A stretch of 64,000 bases of DNA from Chryseobacterium endalhagicum (GCF_016745235.1 NZ_JAELVM010000002.1:1116001-1180000), one strand, 5' to 3'; positions 7,884 to 17,253 are shown, counted from the first letter of the stretch. The notes: a model not told the origin generated them from the sequence alone. Numbers and translations are program-made.

Positions 7884-10478
7884 TTATTGGTCTGTCGGTC
7901 TGAAAACCAAACCTGTTTCTTCGAAATAATCTAAAGTGATTCTGTCGCCATCATTCACCGTTCCTGCAAGAATCTCTCTGGATAATTTATTTAAAACTTC
8001 CTGCTGGATCACTCTTTTCAGAGGTCTTGCTCCGAAAGAAGGATCATATCCTTTATTCATCAGGTAATCTACCGCATCCTGAGTAGCGGTCATGATAATG
8101 TTTCGTTTCGCAAGCATATCATTATAACCTCTCAACTGATACTGAACAATTTTTCCGATCTCTTTTTTATTCAAAGGCTGGAAGAGTACCACTTCATCAA
8201 TTCTGTTCAGGAATTCCGGACGCAGCGTCTGTTTCAGAAGATCAAACACTTCATCTTTTGTTTTATCCACAATCTCGGCCTGATTTTCATCCGTAATATT
8301 TTCAAAATTCTCCTGAATCAGATGGGAGCCTAAATTGGAAGTCATGATAATAATCGAGTTCTTAAAGTTCACCACACGTCCTTTATTATCTGTCAGACGT
8401 CCGTCATCCAATACCTGAAGTAAGGTGTTGAAAACATCCGGATGCGCTTTTTCAATTTCGTCCAGAAGAACCACAGAATAAGGTCTTCTTCTTACCGCTT
8501 CCGTCAGCTGTCCGCCTTCATCATAACCCACATATCCCGGAGGAGCTCCTACCAGTCTGGAAACACTGTGTCTTTCCTGGTACTCACTCATATCGATCCT
8601 TGTCATATTATTCTCATCATCGAATAAATATTCCGCTAAAGCCTTGGCAAGCTCAGTTTTCCCCACACCCGTTGTTCCTAAGAATAAGAAAGATCCGATG
8701 GGTTTTTTATCATCGCTTAATCCTGCTCTGTTTCTTCTGATCGCATCCGCAACCGCTCCGATCGCTTCATCCTGTCCTACGACACGGTGGTGAAGTTCAC
8801 CTTCAAGATTCAGCAGCTTCTCTCTTTCCGACTGGATAAGCTTGGTAACAGGAATTCCTGTCCATTTCGCGATCACTTCAGAAATATTTTCAGAAGTCAC
8901 TTCCTCTTTAATTAATTCATTCTGATGGTTTTGCATCTCCAGTTCGAGTTTCTGCAAAGCATCTTCCTTTTCTTTTATTTTTCCGTACTGAATTTCTGCA
9001 ACTTTCGCATAATCACCGGCTCTTGAGGCTTTTTCTGCTTCCAGTTTTAAAGATTCAATATCTTTTTTAATCTGTGTTAAATCCTCAGATTTTTGTTTCT
9101 CCTTCAGCCATTTTGCATTGATCTCATTCCTTTCCTCAGAAATCTTGGCAATATCTTCCTTCACATGATCGATCTTGGTTTGGTTGCCTTCTCTAGAGAT
9201 CGCGGCCAGCTCAATTTCCAGCTGCATTAATCTTCTGTCCAGCACATCAAGTTCTTCCGGTTTTGAATTGATCTCCATTCTCAACTTGGCGGAAGCCTCA
9301 TCGATAAGGTCAATCGCTTTATCCGGTAAAAAACGGTCTGAAATATATCTTTGGGACATTTCCACGGCAGCAATAATCGCTTCATCTTTGATTCTTACTT
9401 TGTGGTGGGCCTCATATTTATCTTTAATTCCACGTAGGATAGAAATAGCGGATTCCGTATCCGGTTCTTCCACCATTACTTTCTGGAAACGTCTTTCCAG
9501 TGCCTTATCTTTTTCAAAATATTTTTGATATTCATTTAAAGTAGTGGCACCGATCGCTCTTAATTCTCCTCTTGCCAAAGCAGGTTTCAGGATATTGGCT
9601 GCGTCCATGGCACCTTCACCGCCTCCGGCACCTACCAGAGTGTGGATCTCGTCGATGAACAGGATGATCTGTCCTTCAGATTTGATCACTTCATTCACTA
9701 CAGATTTAAGACGCTCCTCAAATTCTCCCTTATATTTTGCACCTGCAATCAACGCCCCCATATCCAGTGAGTAAAGCGTTTTGTCCATCAGGTTTTCAGG
9801 AATATCTCCCGAAATAATACGGTGTGCGATACCTTCAGCGATCGCTGTTTTACCTACACCCGGTTCCCCGATCAGGATAGGGTTGTTTTTTGTTCTTCTC
9901 GAAAGGATCTGAAGCACTCTTCTGATTTCCTCATCACGCCCGATTACGGGATCCAGTTTTCCTTCCGCTGCTAATTCATTGAAGTTCTTAGCATATTTAT
10001 TTAAGGATTGATAAGTCTCTTCCGAACTTGCAGAAGTAGCCTTGCTTCCTTTTCTTAATTCTTTGATGGCGCCTTCCAAAAGACTTTTGGTGACTCCCAT
10101 GTCCTTCAGCATCTTGGATACCTCAGAACTGGTTTCCAGTAAAGACAGCCATAAGTGCTCGATGGTTACATACTCATCACCCATCTTTTTAGCCACATTC
10201 GGGGCATCAAGCAAAACTTTGTTAGCTGACTGCGAAAGATAAATATTGCCTCCCTGTACTTTTGGAAGATTCTCAATATTTTCACGGTTGCGTTCCCGTA
10301 CTAAAGTGGCATCTGCTTCAGATTTTTTTAATAGGAAAGGCGATATATTTTCATCTACCTGAAAAAGTCCTTCAAGTATATGTTGAGGTTCGATACTTTG
10401 ATTGCCAAATTCCAGAGCGGTCTGCTGAGCGGCCTGGATGGCTTCCTGTGATTTTACTGTATATTGGTTTAAGTTCAT
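7884..10478 (-). CDS. clpB: ATP-dependent chaperone ClpB
   Basis: The 864-residue length and domain order are those of ClpB: an N-terminal Clp-repeat domain (about 1-145), the first AAA+ module with Walker A GEPGVGKT near 207, a long middle coiled-coil domain (about 405-525), and the second AAA+ module with GTTGVGKT near 609 and a C-terminal D2-small domain. ClpB works with DnaK to pull proteins out of aggregates in the cytoplasm. The absence of a ClpP-docking loop cannot be judged exactly by eye, but the middle domain distinguishes it from ClpA. The gene is single and not in an operon with the flanking genes. Confidence 0.96.
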   Translation of the reverse strand: MNLNQYTVKSQEAIQAAQQTALEFGNQSIEPQHILEGLFQVDENISPFLLKKSEADATLVRERNRENIENLPKVQGGNIYLSQSANKVLLDAPNVAKKMGDEYVTIEHLWLSLLETSSEVSKMLKDMGVTKSLLEGAIKELRKGSKATSASSEETYQSLNKYAKNFNELAAEGKLDPVIGRDEEIRRVLQILSRRTKNNPILIGEPGVGKTAIAEGIAHRIISGDIPENLMDKTLYSLDMGALIAGAKYKGEFEERLKSVVNEVIKSEGQIILFIDEIHTLVGAGGGEGAMDAANILKPALARGELRAIGATTLNEYQKYFEKDKALERRFQKVMVEEPDTESAISILRGIKDKYEAHHKVRIKDEAIIAAVEMSQRYISDRFLPDKAIDLIDEASAKLRMEINSKPEELDVLDRRLMQLEIELAAISREGNQTKIDHVKEDIAKISEERNEINAKWLKEKQKSEDLTQIKKDIESLKLEAEKASRAGDYAKVAEIQYGKIKEKEDALQKLELEMQNHQNELIKEEVTSENISEVIAKWTGIPVTKLIQSEREKLLNLEGELHHRVVGQDEAIGAVADAIRRNRAGLSDDKKPIGSFLFLGTTGVGKTELAKALAEYLFDDENNMTRIDMSEYQERHSVSRLVGAPPGYVGYDEGGQLTEAVRRRPYSVVLLDEIEKAHPDVFNTLLQVLDDGRLTDNKGRVVNFKNSIIIMTSNLGSHLIQENFENITDENQAEIVDKTKDEVFDLLKQTLRPEFLNRIDEVVLFQPLNKKEIGKIVQYQLRGYNDMLAKRNIIMTATQDAVDYLMNKGYDPSFGARPLKRVIQQEVLNKLSREILAGTVNDGDRITLDYFEETGLVFRPTDQ

Positions 10479-10651
10479 ATGTTGTATTTTTGGTATTCAG
10501 ATTTAAGACATCAGATTTCAGACCATAAGTCTTGATTTAATATTAATTTTTCAATGCAATATCTGAAGTCTGACGTCCTTCAATCTTGTTCAATTATTTA
10601 ATCGGTTACTCTACCGCAAAAAGTATTCAATTATTGAATTTATAAAAAATA

Positions 10652-10724
10652 TGGACAAAATTTCCGAAATACCTATTTTTGTAATCAAATTCACTTGACA
10701 AAATTTCCGATTCTGATAGATTTG
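10652..10724 (+). promoter_or_regulatory. Tandem duplicated promoters upstream of the TetR gene
   Basis: Two copies of the 14-mer GACAAAATTTCCGA (10654-10667 and 10697-10710) are each followed after exactly 6 nt by a TAnnTTTG box: TATTTTTG at 10674-10681 and TAGATTTG at 10717-10724. The second copy also has a perfect -33 TTG at 10695-10697 with a 19-nt spacer. They point toward the TetR gene. The conserved spacer may be a regulator site. Read on the other strand, the same repeats lie about 175-230 nt upstream of clpB. Confidence 0.6.
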
Positions 10725-10778
10725 TATTAAAATAATGGAATAACCGTCACATTGAAGAAAAAAATGGTAACCCTTTAA

Positions 10779-10793
10779 AACCTAAAATAGGTT
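10779..10793. promoter_or_regulatory. Perfect inverted repeat upstream of the TetR gene
   Basis: AACCTAAAATAGGTT has 6-bp arms and a 3-nt centre. It lies between the tandem promoters and the TetR start codon. It differs from the palindrome at paaK, so it may bind a different regulator or be a secondary site. Confidence 0.4.
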
Positions 10794-10863
10794 AGCAAAA
10801 GAAAATTCCCGCTTGCGTGTTTAAAATCATAAGGTTAAATTAAAAATATTAATTGAGAATAAT

Positions 10864-10871
10864 TACTTTTG
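10864..10871 (+). promoter_or_regulatory. Possible -7 box immediately before the TetR start
   Basis: TACTTTTG matches TAnnTTTG and ends 11 nt before the ATG at 10883. No TTG lies at the usual distance upstream. If used, the mRNA would be nearly leaderless. Confidence 0.35.
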
Positions 10872-10882
10872 CATTTTACCAG

Positions 10883-11461
10883 ATGGAACTTAAAGAAAAA
10901 CAAAGGAAAATTTTAGATGTAGCAGTAGAGCTTTTTAAAGAGAAAGGCTATATGGGCAGCTCGGTGCGCGACCTGGCCACTAAGCTAAATATAAAAGCTG
11001 CATCACTGTACGCTCATATCCGTTCAAAAGAAGAGATTCTGGAGTGGATCTGCTTTGGAATAGCACAGGAATTTTTCGATGAGCTTCAGGAGGTGAAAAA
11101 TACGGACATTGCTCCGAAACACAAACTGAATCTGTTTCTGGATAAACATTTATCAGTGGTTCTCCAAAACCGTGACGTTACTCACATATATTCCAATGAA
11201 TGGCGACACCTTGAAGAAAGGCTTCCTGAATTTATTGAACTGAGAAAAAATTACCAGGAAGAAGTGGAGCAGCTTATTTCTGAGATCTACACCGCTGAAA
11301 ACTGGGAACTGAAGTCACCTACCTTTACCACGAGATTCATTCTGCATACCCTTAATAATTCTTATTTCTGGTTCAAAAGAAATACCGAATCCACCACTGA
11401 AATTACCGATGAAATCAGGGAAAAGCTCCTGTATGGCTTACTAGGAAATCAAAAGCAATAA
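10883..11461 (+). CDS. TetR family transcriptional regulator, probable PaaR
   Basis: 192 residues from the ATG at 10883. An upstream in-frame TTG at 10853 would add ten residues, but a -7-like element overlaps that stretch, so I prefer the ATG. The N-terminal helix-turn-helix is typical of TetR (SSVRDLATKLNIKAASLYAHIRSKEEIL, about 25-55). The C-terminal ligand domain is all-helical. It lies 380 bp upstream of paaK on the same strand. In Thermus thermophilus a TetR protein, PaaR, represses paa genes and is released by phenylacetyl-CoA. The palindrome at the paaK start resembles the reported Thermus operator, so a PaaR role is likely but inferred. Confidence 0.8.
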   Translation: MELKEKQRKILDVAVELFKEKGYMGSSVRDLATKLNIKAASLYAHIRSKEEILEWICFGIAQEFFDELQEVKNTDIAPKHKLNLFLDKHLSVVLQNRDVTHIYSNEWRHLEERLPEFIELRKNYQEEVEQLISEIYTAENWELKSPTFTTRFILHTLNNSYFWFKRNTESTTEITDEIREKLLYGLLGNQKQ

Positions 11462-11782
11462 TTTTACCACATAAGGAACAAAAGTTTTTAAATAACTTCA
11501 GTTTAATTTTAAGCTGAATGTTTTAGTGCTGAAAACGTTTTTTTTATCCTTGGCAAGGTTTTAAACCTTGCCAAGGATATTGAGGAATGAAGCGACCTAA
11601 TATTTGCTCTCTTCTAAGTATGAGCTATGATTAAGGTATATTTACTGAAAAAAACTTATTGTTTCCACCTAGAGGCTTCTCTCATAACTTAAATATTTGG
11701 TCCTGTTTACGGGTGAAATAACTCATTGTTTCACTGCTTGGTTATTTAGAATCATTCAAAATATGACAAAAGTCATAATAAT
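11462..11782. other. Non-coding region between the TetR gene and paaK
   Basis: No ORF with coding character is visible. The stretch holds one long perfect hairpin (11546-11578, listed separately). The rest is unique AT-rich sequence leading to the paaK promoter. Confidence 0.6.
11546..11578. repeat. REP-like perfect hairpin (16-bp arms)
   Basis: ATCCTTGGCAAGGTTT and AAACCTTGCCAAGGAT are exact inverted copies separated by one T. It shares the terminal AAACCTT/AAGGTTT with hairpins at 21851-21877 and next to the RAYT gene at 24314-24346, so it may be a repeat mobilised by that type of transposase. It could also end TetR-gene transcription. Confidence 0.6.
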
Positions 11783-11813
11783 TTGGTCAGATGTGAAAAT
11801 CTTTTTAAATTTA
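11783..11813 (+). promoter_or_regulatory. paaK promoter
   Basis: TTG at 11783-11785, a 20-nt spacer and TAAATTTA at 11806-11813 (one mismatch to TAnnTTTG). Transcription should begin a few nt downstream, inside or at the palindrome 11817-11830. Confidence 0.65.
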
Positions 11814-11816
11814 CAC

Positions 11817-11830
11817 CTAACAAATGTTAG
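11817..11830. promoter_or_regulatory. Candidate PaaR operator
   Basis: CTAACAAATGTTAG is a perfect palindrome (6-bp arms, 2-nt centre) directly after the -7 box and 11 nt before the paaK ATG, an ideal position for a repressor. It resembles the CNAACGNNCGTTNG site that I recall for the Thermus PaaR, differing only at the inner G/C pair. No second copy was seen before paaZ or the other paa genes. Confidence 0.65.
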
Positions 11831-11841
11831 TTAGTTAGGAT

Positions 11842-13158
11842 ATGGATTTTTCAGTTGAATATTTAAAGCTCGACCAGTTGAGACAGCTTCAGTCTGGCCG
11901 ATTGACAGATCTGGTCGGTTATCTTGAAGAGAGATCGGAATTTTATAGAGGAAAATTGAATGAAGCAGGAATATCTCCACAAGATATAAGGTCGATCGAA
12001 GATATTACGAAACTTCCAATTACTTATAAACAGGATTTGAGGGACCATTACCCGTTCGGATTATTTACAGTTCCGAAGAATGAGCTGCAAAGGATTCACT
12101 GTTCCAGCGGAACTACGGGAAAGCCTACAGTAGTGGGATACACGAAAGAAGATGTAGATCTTTTCAGTGAAGTGGTGGCAAGATCGTTATATGCGGCGGG
12201 AGCAAGACCGGGAATGCAGCTGCACAATGCCTACGGATATGGAATTTTTACCGGAGGATTAGGACTTCATTACGGTGCAGAAAAACTTGGGATGAGTGTT
12301 CTTCCGATTTCAGGAGGAATGACCGCCAGACAGGTGGATCTTATTATAGATTTTAAGCCCGAAGTGATCTGCTGCTCACCATCATATGCTTTAACGATTG
12401 CAGATGAATTTACAAAACGTGGAATTTCCGCTGAAGAAATCAGTCTGAAATATGCCGTATTGGGTTCTGAACCGTGGACTGAGATTATCAGAAGCCACAT
12501 TGAGGAAAGACTGGGTCTTCATGCCACCAATATCTACGGATTAAGTGAGATCATTGGCCCGGGAGTATCCATGGAGGATTTTGAGGAAAAAGGAGGTTCT
12601 TACATTTGGGAAGATCATTTTTATCCTGAAATTTTAGATCCGGTAACAAAACAGCCGGTTCCGTTCGGGGAAGAAGGAGTCCTGGTGATTACTACCTTAA
12701 CGAAGAAAGCAATGCCGCTATTACGTTACTGGACGAATGATATCACAAGCCTTTACTATGATGAGAATGCAAAAAGAACCATGGTAAAGATGAGACCCAT
12801 CAAAGGAAGAACAGACGATATGCTGATTGTAAGAGGGGTAAATGTATACCCGAGCCAGATTGAAGAAGCATTCTCCCACGTAAAAGGAGTAGTTCCGAAT
12901 TACTATCTGACGCCAATTGAAAAGGAACAGATGTGTGTGGCATTAGATATCGATGTGGAAATTGATGACGAATGGGTGAAAACACAAAAAATAGATGCTG
13001 ATACCGATGATTATTTTAATTTTGTCGGCAGCTTTGGAAAAAACATAGAAAACGAAATAAAAAAGAGAGTAGGAATTACGACCAAAGTGAAAATTCATGC
13101 TCAGGACAGCCTGCCGAAGTGCGAAGGCGGAAAAATTAATAGAATACTTAAAAAATAA
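11842..13158 (+). CDS. paaK: Phenylacetate-CoA ligase
   Basis: 438 residues, the usual length. It belongs to the AMP-forming acyl-CoA synthetase family. SSGTTGKPT at 88-96 is the phosphate-binding loop; YGLSE near 232 and GRTDDMLIVRGVNVYPSQIEE near 320 are the later family motifs, and the C-terminal Lys region (KCEGGKINRI) is present. The enzyme activates phenylacetate to phenylacetyl-CoA with ATP in the cytoplasm, the entry step of the pathway. It is the first gene of the operon, directly behind a promoter and palindrome, and its stop overlaps the paaE start by 1 nt (TAATG). Confidence 0.95.
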   Translation: MDFSVEYLKLDQLRQLQSGRLTDLVGYLEERSEFYRGKLNEAGISPQDIRSIEDITKLPITYKQDLRDHYPFGLFTVPKNELQRIHCSSGTTGKPTVVGYTKEDVDLFSEVVARSLYAAGARPGMQLHNAYGYGIFTGGLGLHYGAEKLGMSVLPISGGMTARQVDLIIDFKPEVICCSPSYALTIADEFTKRGISAEEISLKYAVLGSEPWTEIIRSHIEERLGLHATNIYGLSEIIGPGVSMEDFEEKGGSYIWEDHFYPEILDPVTKQPVPFGEEGVLVITTLTKKAMPLLRYWTNDITSLYYDENAKRTMVKMRPIKGRTDDMLIVRGVNVYPSQIEEAFSHVKGVVPNYYLTPIEKEQMCVALDIDVEIDDEWVKTQKIDADTDDYFNFVGSFGKNIENEIKKRVGITTKVKIHAQDSLPKCEGGKINRILKK

Positions 13159-14243
13159 TGAATTCATTTTACAAACTTAAAACGGTAAAAGTTCAGAAAG
13201 ATACTCCTGATGCGGTAAACGTAGCAGTAGAAATACCTGAGGAGCTGAAGGATAAATTCAGGTTCAAGCAGGGACAGTATCTTAATTTCCGTATGATGAT
13301 CGACGGGAATGAGGAAAGACGTTCTTACTCTATCTGCAATGCCCCGAGCGAAAAAAGCAATACACTGGAAGTACTGGTAAAGCTTTTGGAAGGCGGAAAA
13401 GTTTCAGGGTATTTCAATGAACATCTTCATATGGACGAACTGCTGGAAGTAATGCCTCCAATGGGCGGTTTCAATACTTCTTACCATCCTACCAATGTGA
13501 AAACCTATGTAGGTTTGGCAGCGGGAAGCGGTATCAGCCCGGTTTTATCCAATATTAAGGAAAGTCTTTATCAGGAGCCGAACAGCTGCGCTTATCTTTT
13601 CTACAGCAACAGAAGTATGAATCATGTGATGAAAAGAGCTGAGATTGATAAGCTGGTAGAGCATTTCAACGGAAGACTGAAAGTCATTTACCTGGTCAGC
13701 CGCGAAAAGCATGAAGACCCTGTATTTGAAGGAAGAATTTCTGCTGAAAAACTGGAGCTTCTGTTTGACAGATATACCGATATTGATGTAAAAGAAGCGA
13801 CTTATTTTATCTGCGGACCTGCAGAAATGATCAAAGGGATCGCAGATTATTTAAAGAAAGACAAAAAAGTTCCTGCCATCCAGGTGCTGTTTGAATACTT
13901 TACAGCTCCTGACGAAGAAAATTCGGAGGAAATGAGTGATGAGTTCAAAGCCATCGCCAATATAGAAAGTATGGTAACGGTGATCATTGACGATGATGAA
14001 TATTCGTTCCACCTGAATTCCAAAAAAGAGAGTATCTTAGATAAAGCATTAAAAGACAATCTTCCCGTGCCATTTGCATGCAAAGGAGGAGTGTGCTGTA
14101 CGTGTAAAGCCGAAGTTCTGGAAGGAGAAGTTTTCATGGAGAAAAATTTCGCGCTTACCGAAGACGAAGTAGCCAGAGGTTACGTTCTGACGTGTCAATG
14201 TCACCCGACAACGAATGTGGTGATGCTTAATTATGATGTGTAA
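13158..14243 (+). CDS. paaE: Phenylacetyl-CoA epoxidase reductase subunit PaaE
   Basis: 361 residues. The N-terminal FAD domain shows RSYS (55-58). The NAD(P) domain contains GLAAGSGISPVLS near 115-130. The C-terminal plant-type 2Fe-2S ferredoxin has C308, C313 and C316 (ACKGGVCCTC) and a fourth Cys in LTCQC. It transfers electrons from NADPH to the PaaABC di-iron oxygenase. Its start overlaps the paaK stop, so the order here is K-E-A-B-C-D rather than ABCDE as in E. coli. The downstream gap to paaA holds a hairpin repeat. Confidence 0.94.
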   Translation: MNSFYKLKTVKVQKDTPDAVNVAVEIPEELKDKFRFKQGQYLNFRMMIDGNEERRSYSICNAPSEKSNTLEVLVKLLEGGKVSGYFNEHLHMDELLEVMPPMGGFNTSYHPTNVKTYVGLAAGSGISPVLSNIKESLYQEPNSCAYLFYSNRSMNHVMKRAEIDKLVEHFNGRLKVIYLVSREKHEDPVFEGRISAEKLELLFDRYTDIDVKEATYFICGPAEMIKGIADYLKKDKKVPAIQVLFEYFTAPDEENSEEMSDEFKAIANIESMVTVIIDDDEYSFHLNSKKESILDKALKDNLPVPFACKGGVCCTCKAEVLEGEVFMEKNFALTEDEVARGYVLTCQCHPTTNVVMLNYDV

Positions 14244-14249
14244 AAATTA

Positions 14250-14322
14250 ATGTAACAATCTAATAGTTTACCAGTGTAACAATCATTGGTACATTGTTAA
14301 ACTGATACATTGCTAAATTGAA
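14250..14322. repeat. Family A intergenic hairpin repeat (paaE-paaA)
   Basis: Built of about 10-bp units resembling AATGTAACAA/TTGTTACATT. The left half (ATGTAACAAT..CCAGTGTAACAAT) is an imperfect inverted copy of the right half (ATTGTTAAACTGATACATTG). The transcript could fold into a long AT-rich hairpin. Confidence 0.7.
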
Positions 14323-14326
14323 AATT

Positions 14327-15265
14327 ATGGATTTAGAAAAATTTGTTCAATACGTTCACGACGAAAATAAAGTGGAACCAAAAGATGTAATGCCGGATGA
14401 TTACAGAAAGCTCTTGGTTCGTCAGATTTCACAGCACGCACATTCTGAGATTGTCGGAATGCTGCCGGAAGCCAACTGGGTTTCCAGAGCACCTTCATTG
14501 AGAAGAAAAATGGCTCTTTTAGCTAAGGTTCAGGATGAAGCAGGTCACGGGTTATACCTGTATTCTGCAACCGAAACCTTAGGAAACGGAACCATCAGAG
14601 CAGACAGAGATGCTACTTACGAAGATATGTTAGAGGGTAAAGCAAAATACTCAAGTATTTTCAACTATCCTACATTGAGCTGGGCTGATATCGGTGCGAT
14701 CGGCTGGTTGGTAGATGGTGCAGCCATTATGAACCAGGTGATGCTGATGGGGAATTCTTATGGACCTTATTCAAGAGCGATGGTGAAAATCTGTAAAGAA
14801 GAATCTTTCCACCAAAGACAAGGCTACGAAATTCTGATGGCACTTTGCCGTGGAACAAAACAGCAGAAAGAAATGGCTCAGGCTTCGCTAAACCGTTTCT
14901 GGTGGCCGGCTCTAATGATGTTCGGTCCTAATGACGACAGCTCGCCTAACTCTAAAATCTCAATGAATTACAGAGTGAAAAGAGAAAGCAACGACAGTCT
15001 TCGTCAGAGATTTATCGACGTTACCGTTTCTCAGGCTGAATTCCTTGGTTTAACCGTTCCGGATAAAGATCTGAAGTGGAATGAGGAAAGGCAGCATTAC
15101 GATTTCGGAGAACTTCCTTGGGATGAATTCATGGAAATCTTAAAAGGAAACGGACCTGCAAACAAAAAGCGTATCGAAACCAAAAGAAAAGCTCAAAGAG
15201 AGAATTCCTGGGTAAAAGTGGCGGCAGTAGCTTTTGCAGAAAAACAACAAAAAGAAGTAATATAA
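14327..15265 (+). CDS. paaA: Phenylacetyl-CoA 1,2-epoxidase catalytic subunit PaaA
   Basis: 312 residues from the ATG at 14327; an upstream TTG at 14318 adds three residues and is unlikely. Ferritin-like di-iron oxygenase. The segment [18 protein letters not shown] near 70-87 carries the ExxH metal ligands, and the second pair is in [12 protein letters not shown] near 148-158. With PaaB, PaaC and PaaE it inserts one oxygen atom of O2 into phenylacetyl-CoA to make the ring 1,2-epoxide. Length agrees with the family. Confidence 0.95.
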   Translation: MDLEKFVQYVHDENKVEPKDVMPDDYRKLLVRQISQHAHSEIVGMLPEANWVSRAPSLRRKMALLAKVQDEAGHGLYLYSATETLGNGTIRADRDATYEDMLEGKAKYSSIFNYPTLSWADIGAIGWLVDGAAIMNQVMLMGNSYGPYSRAMVKICKEESFHQRQGYEILMALCRGTKQQKEMAQASLNRFWWPALMMFGPNDDSSPNSKISMNYRVKRESNDSLRQRFIDVTVSQAEFLGLTVPDKDLKWNEERQHYDFGELPWDEFMEILKGNGPANKKRIETKRKAQRENSWVKVAAVAFAEKQQKEVI

Positions 15266-15267
15266 TA

Positions 15268-15366
15268 ATGTAACAATATACCAATGTAAAAATGTAACAA
15301 TCATTGTCATGCTGAGCTTGTCGAAGCATCTCATTGGTAAACTGTTACACTGATACATTGTTAAAT
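15268..15366. repeat. Family A repeat with an inserted second palindrome (paaA-paaB)
   Basis: Family A sequence (ATGTAACAAT units left, ACTGTTACACTGATACATTG right) is interrupted at 15306-15332 by a GC-richer hairpin, ATGCTGAGC..TCGAAGCAT. Almost the same insert occurs at 21171-21191 in the paaJ-paaY gap, so one repeat is nested in another. Confidence 0.7.
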
Positions 15367-15379
15367 TTAGAATTTGACT

Positions 15380-15661
15380 ATGGCAAATTTAGATATGTGG
15401 GAAGTGTTTATTCAGACTAAACCGGGATTATCTCACAAACACGTAGGAATAGTACAGGCACCAACAGCAGAAATGGCCCTGCAAAACGCAAGAGACGTCT
15501 ACACCAGAAGAAAAGAAGGAACTTCCGTTTGGGTGGTTCCAAGTAAATATATCGTGACTTCAGAAGGAGTAGACAAGGAAGCTTTCTTTGATCCGGCAGA
15601 TGACAAATTATACCGTCACCCGACGTTCTATGAAATTCCTAATGATGTAAAAAATATGTAA
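15380..15661 (+). CDS. paaB: Phenylacetyl-CoA epoxidase subunit PaaB
   Basis: 93 residues from the ATG at 15380; the in-frame TTG at 15374 is less likely. The sequence MWEVFIQTKPGLSHKHVGIVQAP and the Val-Trp-Val-Val-Pro segment are characteristic of the small PaaB subunit, which bridges PaaAC heterodimers in the epoxidase complex and is needed for activity. Gene order A-B-C-D is conserved. Confidence 0.93.
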   Translation: MANLDMWEVFIQTKPGLSHKHVGIVQAPTAEMALQNARDVYTRRKEGTSVWVVPSKYIVTSEGVDKEAFFDPADDKLYRHPTFYEIPNDVKNM

Positions 15662-15662
15662 T

Positions 15663-15727
15663 AAAGAAGTTAGAAGTTAGATTCTGGAATTTAGTCTAAT
15701 TTCTAACCTCTAATTTCTAAATTCTAT
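15663..15727. repeat. Family B intergenic hairpin repeat (paaB-paaC)
   Basis: Left half made of AGAAGTTAGA units, right half of TCTAATTTCTAACCTCTAA units, so the halves are inverted copies. The same family recurs at 18058-18132 and, in one orientation only, at 50599-50650. Confidence 0.65.
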
Positions 15728-15731
15728 AAAA

Positions 15732-16481
15732 ATGAATCCACTATATAATTATTTATTAAAGTTTGCTGATGACAGCTTCATCATGGGACAAAGACTGTCT
15801 GCATGGTGCGGCGAAGGTCCTTATCTGGAGGAAGATATTGCCTTGACAAACATCGCATTGGACGAACTCGGGCAGGCCAATAACTTTTATGTGTATGCAT
15901 CAAGAGTTGCCGACAACGGTAAAAGTGAAGACGATTTAGCATTCCTAAGATACGAGCACGAATATGTGAATGCCCACTGGGTGGAACTTCCTAATGAAGA
16001 TTACGCACAGACCATTCTTAAGGTATATGTTTTCTCTGTTTATCAGAAATTAATGTACGCAGCACTTTCAAATTCCGCTGATGAAGAACTTGCTGCTTTG
16101 GCTCAGAAATCTTTGAAAGAAGTAAGATACCATTACACCCACGCTTCTTCCTGGATGAAAATTTTCGCTCAGGGAACAGAGGAAAGCCGCGAACGTCTGG
16201 TAAAAGCTATTCAGAATATTTGGGAATATACCAAAGGATTATTCGCGAAAGTAGAAGGTGAGGATGATTTAATTGCTTTAAACATCGCTCCTGATGTTGA
16301 CGAATTATACAAAGAATTTGTAGCCATTACCACTAAAGATTTCCAGGAATACGGATTGGAATTCCCGGAAAATCCATTTATGCAGCCAAAATCAAGAACA
16401 GGATATCATACAGAATATTTCGGATTTATTCTTTGTGAACTTCAATATATGCAGAGAGCTTATCCGGGATGTACCTGGTAG
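15732..16481 (+). CDS. paaC: Phenylacetyl-CoA epoxidase structural subunit PaaC
   Basis: 249 residues, ferritin-like helical fold. LTNIALDELGQANNFYVYASRVA (about 36-58) and EVRYHYTHASSWM (about 135-148) correspond to the helices that are equivalent to PaaA's metal site but serve a structural role in PaaC. It forms a stable heterodimer with PaaA. It ends with the PaaC-typical FILCELQYMQRAYPG. The position between paaB and paaD is standard. Confidence 0.94.
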   Translation: MNPLYNYLLKFADDSFIMGQRLSAWCGEGPYLEEDIALTNIALDELGQANNFYVYASRVADNGKSEDDLAFLRYEHEYVNAHWVELPNEDYAQTILKVYVFSVYQKLMYAALSNSADEELAALAQKSLKEVRYHYTHASSWMKIFAQGTEESRERLVKAIQNIWEYTKGLFAKVEGEDDLIALNIAPDVDELYKEFVAITTKDFQEYGLEFPENPFMQPKSRTGYHTEYFGFILCELQYMQRAYPGCTW

Positions 16482-16483
16482 AT

Positions 16484-16547
16484 GATATACCAATGAATCA
16501 ATGTACCAGTGTAGCAATAATTGTTACATTGATACACTGTTAAATCG
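16484..16547. repeat. Family A repeat (paaC-paaD)
   Basis: CAATGTACCAGTGTAGCAAT and ATTGTTACATTGATACACTG are inverted copies matching at 16 of 20 positions around a very short centre. An almost symmetrical hairpin of 10-bp units. Confidence 0.7.
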
Positions 16548-16560
16548 TTAGATTAAAATT

Positions 16561-17025
16561 TTGAATAATTTATTAAACATACTATCCCAGGTTCCCGATC
16601 CCGAAATTCCGGTGATCAATGTTGTGGAATTAGGTATTGTAAGAGAGGCAAAAGTTACCGGTGAAAATACCTGCGAAGTAACCATTACGCCCACTTACTC
16701 TGCTTGTCCAGCCATGTTCACTATTGAGGAAGATATCACGAAGATTATGAAGGAAAACGGCTGGAATGCCAAAGTGGTAACCAAAATGTTTCCGATATGG
16801 ACAACAGACTGGTTAACGGATGAAGCGAGAGAAAAACTTCGTATTTACGGAATTACACCTCCTGAAAAAGGAGCGGACGAACATCACATCGGGAAACCGA
16901 AAAAATGTCCGAGATGTGGCTCTATGAACTCAAAACAGATCAGCAGATTTGGATCTACCTTGTGTAAAGCCTCTTATCAATGCTTAGACTGTCTGGAGCC
17001 GTTTGATTATTTTAAATGCCACTGA
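16561..17025 (+). CDS. paaD: Phenylacetate degradation protein PaaD (TTG start)
   Basis: 154 residues. An in-frame stop lies at 16549-16551, and the next Met is at residue 57, past the conserved N-terminal DUF59/MIP18 region (VPDPEIPVINVVELGIV), so the start is the TTG at 16561. The C-terminal zinc-ribbon-like part has CPRCGS and CLDCLEPFDYFKCH. PaaD is needed for full epoxidase activity and is thought to help assemble the Fe-S or di-iron centre, like other MIP18 proteins. The rare start codon may lower its synthesis compared with the structural subunits. Confidence 0.92.
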   Translation: MNNLLNILSQVPDPEIPVINVVELGIVREAKVTGENTCEVTITPTYSACPAMFTIEEDITKIMKENGWNAKVVTKMFPIWTTDWLTDEAREKLRIYGITPPEKGADEHHIGKPKKCPRCGSMNSKQISRFGSTLCKASYQCLDCLEPFDYFKCH

Positions 17026-17026
17026 T

Positions 17027-17105
17027 TAATGTAACAATGGATCAATGTACCAGTTTACCAATGCCGGAATAATTGTTACACTGGTACATTGATACATTGC
17101 TAGAT
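17027..17105. repeat. Family A repeat (paaD-paaG)
   Basis: ATGTAACAATGGATCAATGTACCAGTTTACCAATG on the left and ATTGTTACACTGGTACATTGATACATTG on the right form an imperfect inverted repeat. The remaining bases to 17253 are unique AT-rich DNA without a gene. Confidence 0.7.
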
Positions 17106-17253
17106 TATTTGATGTTATGCAGAACTATTGATTATTACATTGTAAAACTGTTAGAATGTTACATGAGAAGGATTGCCACATTATTTTATATTGTTAAATT
17201 AGAGCAGTGTAAATTTTTAATTCTTTAATCAACTAATTTTTAAATTTTAAACC

